NCBI RefSeq assembly: GCF_020194175.1
Contig: NZ_JADYVX010000004.1
Location: forward strand, 124,001-188,000
Origin: Bradyrhizobium sp. BRP22
Lineage (GTDB): Bacteria > Pseudomonadota > Alphaproteobacteria > Rhizobiales > Xanthobacteraceae
Length of the DNA stretch: 64,000 bases
Direction of reading: 5' to 3'
The stretch's first letter is position 1, and every line of letters begins with the position of its first letter. A program made the translations under genes and the position numbers. The notes beneath the pieces are model-generated. The model saw only the letters and a program-made list of their open reading frames with translations, ran no database searches and was not told where the DNA came from. Positions 60,957 through 64,000 of the stretch are shown in pieces.

Positions 60957-61592
60957 ATGAGCGCCGCCGCCGTCAACGTCGTCAACCATCCGCTGGTGCA
61001 GCACAAGCTCACGCTGATGCGCGAGCGCGACCGGTCGATCAAGAGTTTCCGGGAACTCGTGAACGAGGTCGGCATGCTGCTCTGCTACGAGGTGACGCGC
61101 GACCTGCCGCTCAAACTCGTGGACATCGAGACGCCACTGATGCCGATGAAGGCGCCGATGATCGCGGGCAAGAAACTGACCTTCGCGCCGATCCTGCGCG
61201 CCGGCGTCGGCTTCCTGGATGGCATGCTCGCACTGGTGCCGTCCGCGCGCGTGTCGCATATCGGTCTCTATCGCGATCCCGATACGCTGGAAGCGGTCGA
61301 ATATTTCTTCAAGGCGCCGCACGATCTGTCGGACCGCACCGCGATCCTGATGGACCCGATGCTGGCGACCGGCAATTCCGCCGTCGCCGGCGCAACGCTC
61401 TTGAAGAAGCGCGGCGCCCGCGACATCCGCTTCGTCTGCCTGCTGGCCGCGCCCGAGGGGATCGCGCATTTTCAGCGGGAGCATCCCGATGTGCCGCTGT
61501 GGACCGCGGCCATCGACGAGCGGCTGAACGACCACGGCTACATCCTGCCCGGCCTCGGCGATGCCGGCGACCGCATGTTCGGCACCAAATAG
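60957..61592 (+). CDS. upp: Uracil phosphoribosyltransferase
   Basis: A 211-residue enzyme with the PRPP-binding loop [15 protein letters not shown], the C-terminal uracil-binding [11 protein letters not shown], and [46 protein letters not shown] at the N-terminus. It makes UMP from uracil and PRPP in the salvage pathway. The thioesterase gene starts 11 bp downstream, so they may share a transcript by chance arrangement. Confidence 0.96.
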   Translation: MSAAAVNVVNHPLVQHKLTLMRERDRSIKSFRELVNEVGMLLCYEVTRDLPLKLVDIETPLMPMKAPMIAGKKLTFAPILRAGVGFLDGMLALVPSARVSHIGLYRDPDTLEAVEYFFKAPHDLSDRTAILMDPMLATGNSAVAGATLLKKRGARDIRFVCLLAAPEGIAHFQREHPDVPLWTAAIDERLNDHGYILPGLGDAGDRMFGTK

Positions 61593-61603
61593 GCACGGCT
61601 GCA

Positions 61604-62377
61604 ATGGACCCCATCTTCCGCGTCGACGGCAACAAGGTCGCCACCAGTCCCGATGCCGCCGGCCCCTGGCATCCGCAGATGCAGCACGGTTCCGCGCCCG
61701 CGGCGCTGGTGGTATGGGCTGCGGAATCCCTGCCTGCGCCCGTGCCGATGCAGATCGCGCGCGTCACCATCGACCTGATGCGGCCGGTGCCGGTTGCGCC
61801 GCTCACCATCGAGACCGAGATCCTGCGCGAGGGCCGCAAGATCCAGCTCTGCAGCGTGCGGCTGCTGGCCGAAGGCGTCGTCGTGGTCGCGGCTTCCGTG
61901 CTCAGGATCAAGTCGCAGGCACAGGCATTGCCGCCCGAGATCGCCGATGCGCCGCTCGCCTTTCCCGGCCCCGACCAGTCGATGATCGAGCCCGCCGACA
62001 ATGCCGGCAGCCCATTCACGACATGTATCTCGATGCGCGCGGCGCGTGGCCGCTTCGGCATGGTCGGCCCTGCCGCGATCTGGTTTCGTGTCGACCGGCC
62101 GCTGATCGCGGGATCGCCGGTGTCGCAGGCGATGCGCGCGGTGGTCGCCGCCGATTTCAGTAACGGCACCTCGTCCGTGCTCGATTTTCGGGAGTGGACC
62201 TTCATCAACGCCGACCTCACCGTGAACCTGGCGCGGCAGCCTGTCGGCGAGTGGATCCTGCTCGATGGCGAAAGCTGGATCGGACCCGACGGGGCGGGGC
62301 TTGCGATGTCGCGTCTCGCCGACGAGCGCGGCTATTTCGGTCGCGCCGTGCAAAGCCTGGTGATCGAGAAGCGCTAG
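61604..62377 (+). CDS. Acyl-CoA thioesterase family protein (double hotdog)
   Basis: A 257-residue protein of the TesB-like/thioesterase superfamily: WHPQMQHGSAPAALVVWAAESL, PMQIARVTIDLMRPVPVAPLTIETEILREGRKIQLCSVRLLAEGVVVV (first hotdog), and DFREWTFINADLTVNLARQPVGEWILLDGESWIGPDGAGLAMSRLADERGYFGRAVQSLVIEKR (second). It probably hydrolyses an acyl-CoA. It starts 11 bp after upp, in the same direction; no functional link is known. Confidence 0.88.
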   Translation: MDPIFRVDGNKVATSPDAAGPWHPQMQHGSAPAALVVWAAESLPAPVPMQIARVTIDLMRPVPVAPLTIETEILREGRKIQLCSVRLLAEGVVVVAASVLRIKSQAQALPPEIADAPLAFPGPDQSMIEPADNAGSPFTTCISMRAARGRFGMVGPAAIWFRVDRPLIAGSPVSQAMRAVVAADFSNGTSSVLDFREWTFINADLTVNLARQPVGEWILLDGESWIGPDGAGLAMSRLADERGYFGRAVQSLVIEKR

Positions 62378-62413
62378 ACAGAATAGCGCGGCGAAAAATC
62401 GTTGCTTCGCCTT

Positions 62414-62438
62414 GGAACGCTTCGATGCCGTGCGAGTT
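62414..62438 (+). promoter_or_regulatory. EcfG-like promoter of the histidine kinase gene
   Basis: GGAAC (62414-62418), 16 bp, AGTT (62435-62438). The GTT core and spacing fit; the first -10 base differs. The leader to 62574 would be ~130 nt. Confidence 0.35.
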
Positions 62439-62573
62439 TGGCCCCTCGTTGAGGGCCATCATGAAGCGGGTTGATTTAGCCGCCGGCGGGCCGACGCTCA
62501 CTGCCAGGCGAGCATCGGGCGTTGTTGCTGCCTATGATATTGTAACCAAGCTCTTTTCAAGCCGGAGCGTGCC

Positions 62574-64000
62574 GTGAGGCCGGGTCCTTCCTCCGAGCGT
62601 GCGGTGGTCCTTGCCGCGACCCAGCGTGAAGCCGCCGAGACCGCCGGTCTGATCCGCGACGCCGGCTATTACGCCAACATCTGCGATGACCTGGATGCGC
62701 TGAGGCGCGAGATCGGCAGCGGCGCGGGGCTCGCCGTGATCGCCGATGACGCGATCAAGGGCGCGGATTTGACCGGGCTGACGGGATGGCTCAACGATCA
62801 GCCGGCATGGTCGGATTTCCCGATCGTGCTGTTAACGCGGGGCGGTAGCCTGGAGCGCGATCCGGGCGCGGTACGCCTCGGCAAGATCCTGGGCAACGTG
62901 ACCTTCATCGAGCGCCCGTTTCATCCCACCACGCTTGCGAGCATCGTCGGCTCGGCAGTACGTGGCCGGCGCCGCCAGTACCAGAGCCGCGCCATCCTCG
63001 AAGACCTCACCGAAAGCGAGAGCCTGCTGCAGACCGCGCTGAATGCCGGGCAGCTCGGCGCGCTGGAATTGCATTTGCCGGAATTCGAGCTCGAGGCCTC
63101 GGACATCTGCAAAGCCTATTTCGGCCGCCGCGCCAGCGAGCCGTTCACCTATCAACAGCTTCTCGATTCCGTACATCCCGAGGACCGCGAGCGGCGGCTT
63201 GGCGTCCTGGAGCAAAGCATCCGTACTGGCAGGCATTACGCGATCGAATACCGCGTGATCTGGCCGGACGGCTCGCAACATTGGCTCGACGTGCGCGCCC
63301 GCGCGGTGCGGCGCCCAGATGGCAGCCTCAAATCGCTGGTCGGCGTGTGCTCCGACATCACCCTGCGCAAGACCGCCGAGATCGAGCGCGAGAACCTGCT
63401 GGCACAGCTCGCAGCCGAGCGCACTGCGCTTTCCGAACTGACGGCGACGCTGGAGCACCGCGTCGACCAGCGCACCGCCGACCTCCTGAAAGAAGTCGCG
63501 GCCCGCGAAAAGGCCCAGGAGCAGCTCCGCCATGCGCAGAAGATGGAGACCATCGGCCAGCTCACCGGCGGCATCGCGCACGACTTCAACAATCTCTTGA
63601 TGGCGGTGATGGGCAATCTCGAACTCCTGCGCAAGCGCCTGCCCGGCGACCAGCGCCTGCATCGCCTCATCGACGGCGCCATGCAGGGCGCCGAGCGCGG
63701 CGCCTCGCTGACGCAGCGGCTGCTCGCCTTCGCTCGCCAGCAGGACCTGCGCGTGGTGCCGGTCGATTTGCGCACGCTGGTCCAGGGCATGAGCAATCTG
63801 CTCGAGCGCTCTCTGGGGCCGCGGATCACGTTGCGCCTTGACCTGCCCGAAGGGCTGCCGCCGGCGCGGATCGACGCCAACCAGCTCGAGCTCGCGATCC
63901 TCAACCTCGCGATCAACGCGCGCGATGCGATGCCGGACGGCGGCATGATCGACATCAAGGTGTCGGAAGAACAGGCCGCGAGGGATCCGGCGCTCAAGCC
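62574..64000 (+). CDS. PAS-domain sensor histidine kinase, N-terminal part (partial)
   Basis: The frame opens with a GTG at 62574 and is still open at the window end (475 codons). Residues 1-130 resemble a receiver domain without a clear phospho-Asp (AVIADDAIKG, VLLTRGG, FIERPFHPTTL). A PAS/PAC domain follows (~150-265: LNAGQLGALELHL ... YRVIWPDGSQHWLDVRARAVRRPDGSLKSLVGVCSDIT), then a coiled coil, the HisKA box TGGIAHDFNNLLMAVMGNLELL (His336) and the start of the ATPase domain (LELAILNLAINARDAMPDGG). Probably a soluble hybrid kinase; its C-terminal receiver, if any, lies beyond. Annotation as a gene is certain, its end is not visible. Confidence 0.88.
   Translation, partial: MRPGPSSERAVVLAATQREAAETAGLIRDAGYYANICDDLDALRREIGSGAGLAVIADDAIKGADLTGLTGWLNDQPAWSDFPIVLLTRGGSLERDPGAVRLGKILGNVTFIERPFHPTTLASIVGSAVRGRRRQYQSRAILEDLTESESLLQTALNAGQLGALELHLPEFELEASDICKAYFGRRASEPFTYQQLLDSVHPEDRERRLGVLEQSIRTGRHYAIEYRVIWPDGSQHWLDVRARAVRRPDGSLKSLVGVCSDITLRKTAEIERENLLAQLAAERTALSELTATLEHRVDQRTADLLKEVAAREKAQEQLRHAQKMETIGQLTGGIAHDFNNLLMAVMGNLELLRKRLPGDQRLHRLIDGAMQGAERGASLTQRLLAFARQQDLRVVPVDLRTLVQGMSNLLERSLGPRITLRLDLPEGLPPARIDANQLELAILNLAINARDAMPDGGMIDIKVSEEQAARDPALK

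Noticed and set aside
62194..62577. Plus-strand frame overlapping the thioesterase end and the gap before the kinase
   Set aside because: Mostly a frame-shifted shadow; no ribosome site or family.
1..64000. CRISPR arrays, tRNA/rRNA genes, insertion sequences or a defence island
   Set aside because: No regularly spaced direct repeats, no cloverleaf sequences recognised, no transposase or nuclease/toxin genes seen; the repeats present are short palindromic elements.

Overview
The window looks like chromosomal DNA of a Bradyrhizobium-type alphaproteobacterium (Nitrobacteraceae). This is inferred from the high GC content, many orphan solute-binding proteins, TRAP transporters, an NdvA-type glucan exporter, TrcR, a DUF6494 protein, and dispersed palindromic repeats whose style I associate with that genus. 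I see no rRNA, tRNA, CRISPR array, complete insertion sequence or phage gene.

Layout: 0-4.6 kb holds the end of a flavin monooxygenase, a RidA/DUF1028 pair and a YdeP-type molybdopterin oxidoreductase with a 52-residue companion. 4.8-11.4 kb is a stress/detoxification block: DUF305 membrane fusion, cyclase/dehydrase-like protein, zinc alcohol dehydrogenase, SDR, VOC protein, CBS-pair protein, YbaK deacylase and LMW phosphatase. 11.4-16.7 kb has a secreted hydrolase, a 1.3 kb repeat field, a lipoprotein, a MltB-type transglycosylase, a decayed beta-lactamase-fold gene and a His-rich secreted protein. 17.3-22.1 kb is a DctP-DctQ-DctM TRAP operon followed by an amidase and a 57-residue membrane protein. 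22-36 kb carries PilZ, aldo/keto reductase, thioesterase, NUDIX, two orphan Bug-type receptors, a degenerate REC-EAL protein and a TAXI-TRAP operon. 37-44 kb has a Na+/H+ antiporter, a TPR protein, PrpE, small envelope proteins and an OmpW porin. 44-54 kb is core housekeeping: trcR, ispH-thrB-rnhA, peroxiredoxin, FadD, D-Ala-D-Ala carboxypeptidase and ndvA. 54-64 kb has an orphan ABC receptor, a Gly/Tyr-rich secreted protein, hisE, a YqaA-type membrane protein, nitronate monooxygenase, an SDR/LysR pair, upp, a thioesterase and the start of a PAS histidine kinase.

The signals not explained by ordinary genes are regulatory or repetitive. (i) Two exact GGAAC-N16/17-CGTT sites (general-stress sigma EcfG type) lie upstream of the VOC and peroxiredoxin genes, with weaker versions elsewhere. 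(ii) A perfect FNR/FixK box lies upstream of ompW. (iii) Palindromic elements with CTAG edges supply the TAG stop codons of five genes. (iv) A strongly folded element near 13.2 kb may be a structured RNA. No complete novel system is evident. The best candidates for new biology are the repeat/stop-codon relationship, the folded element, and the transglycosylase-like protein at 26.3 kb.
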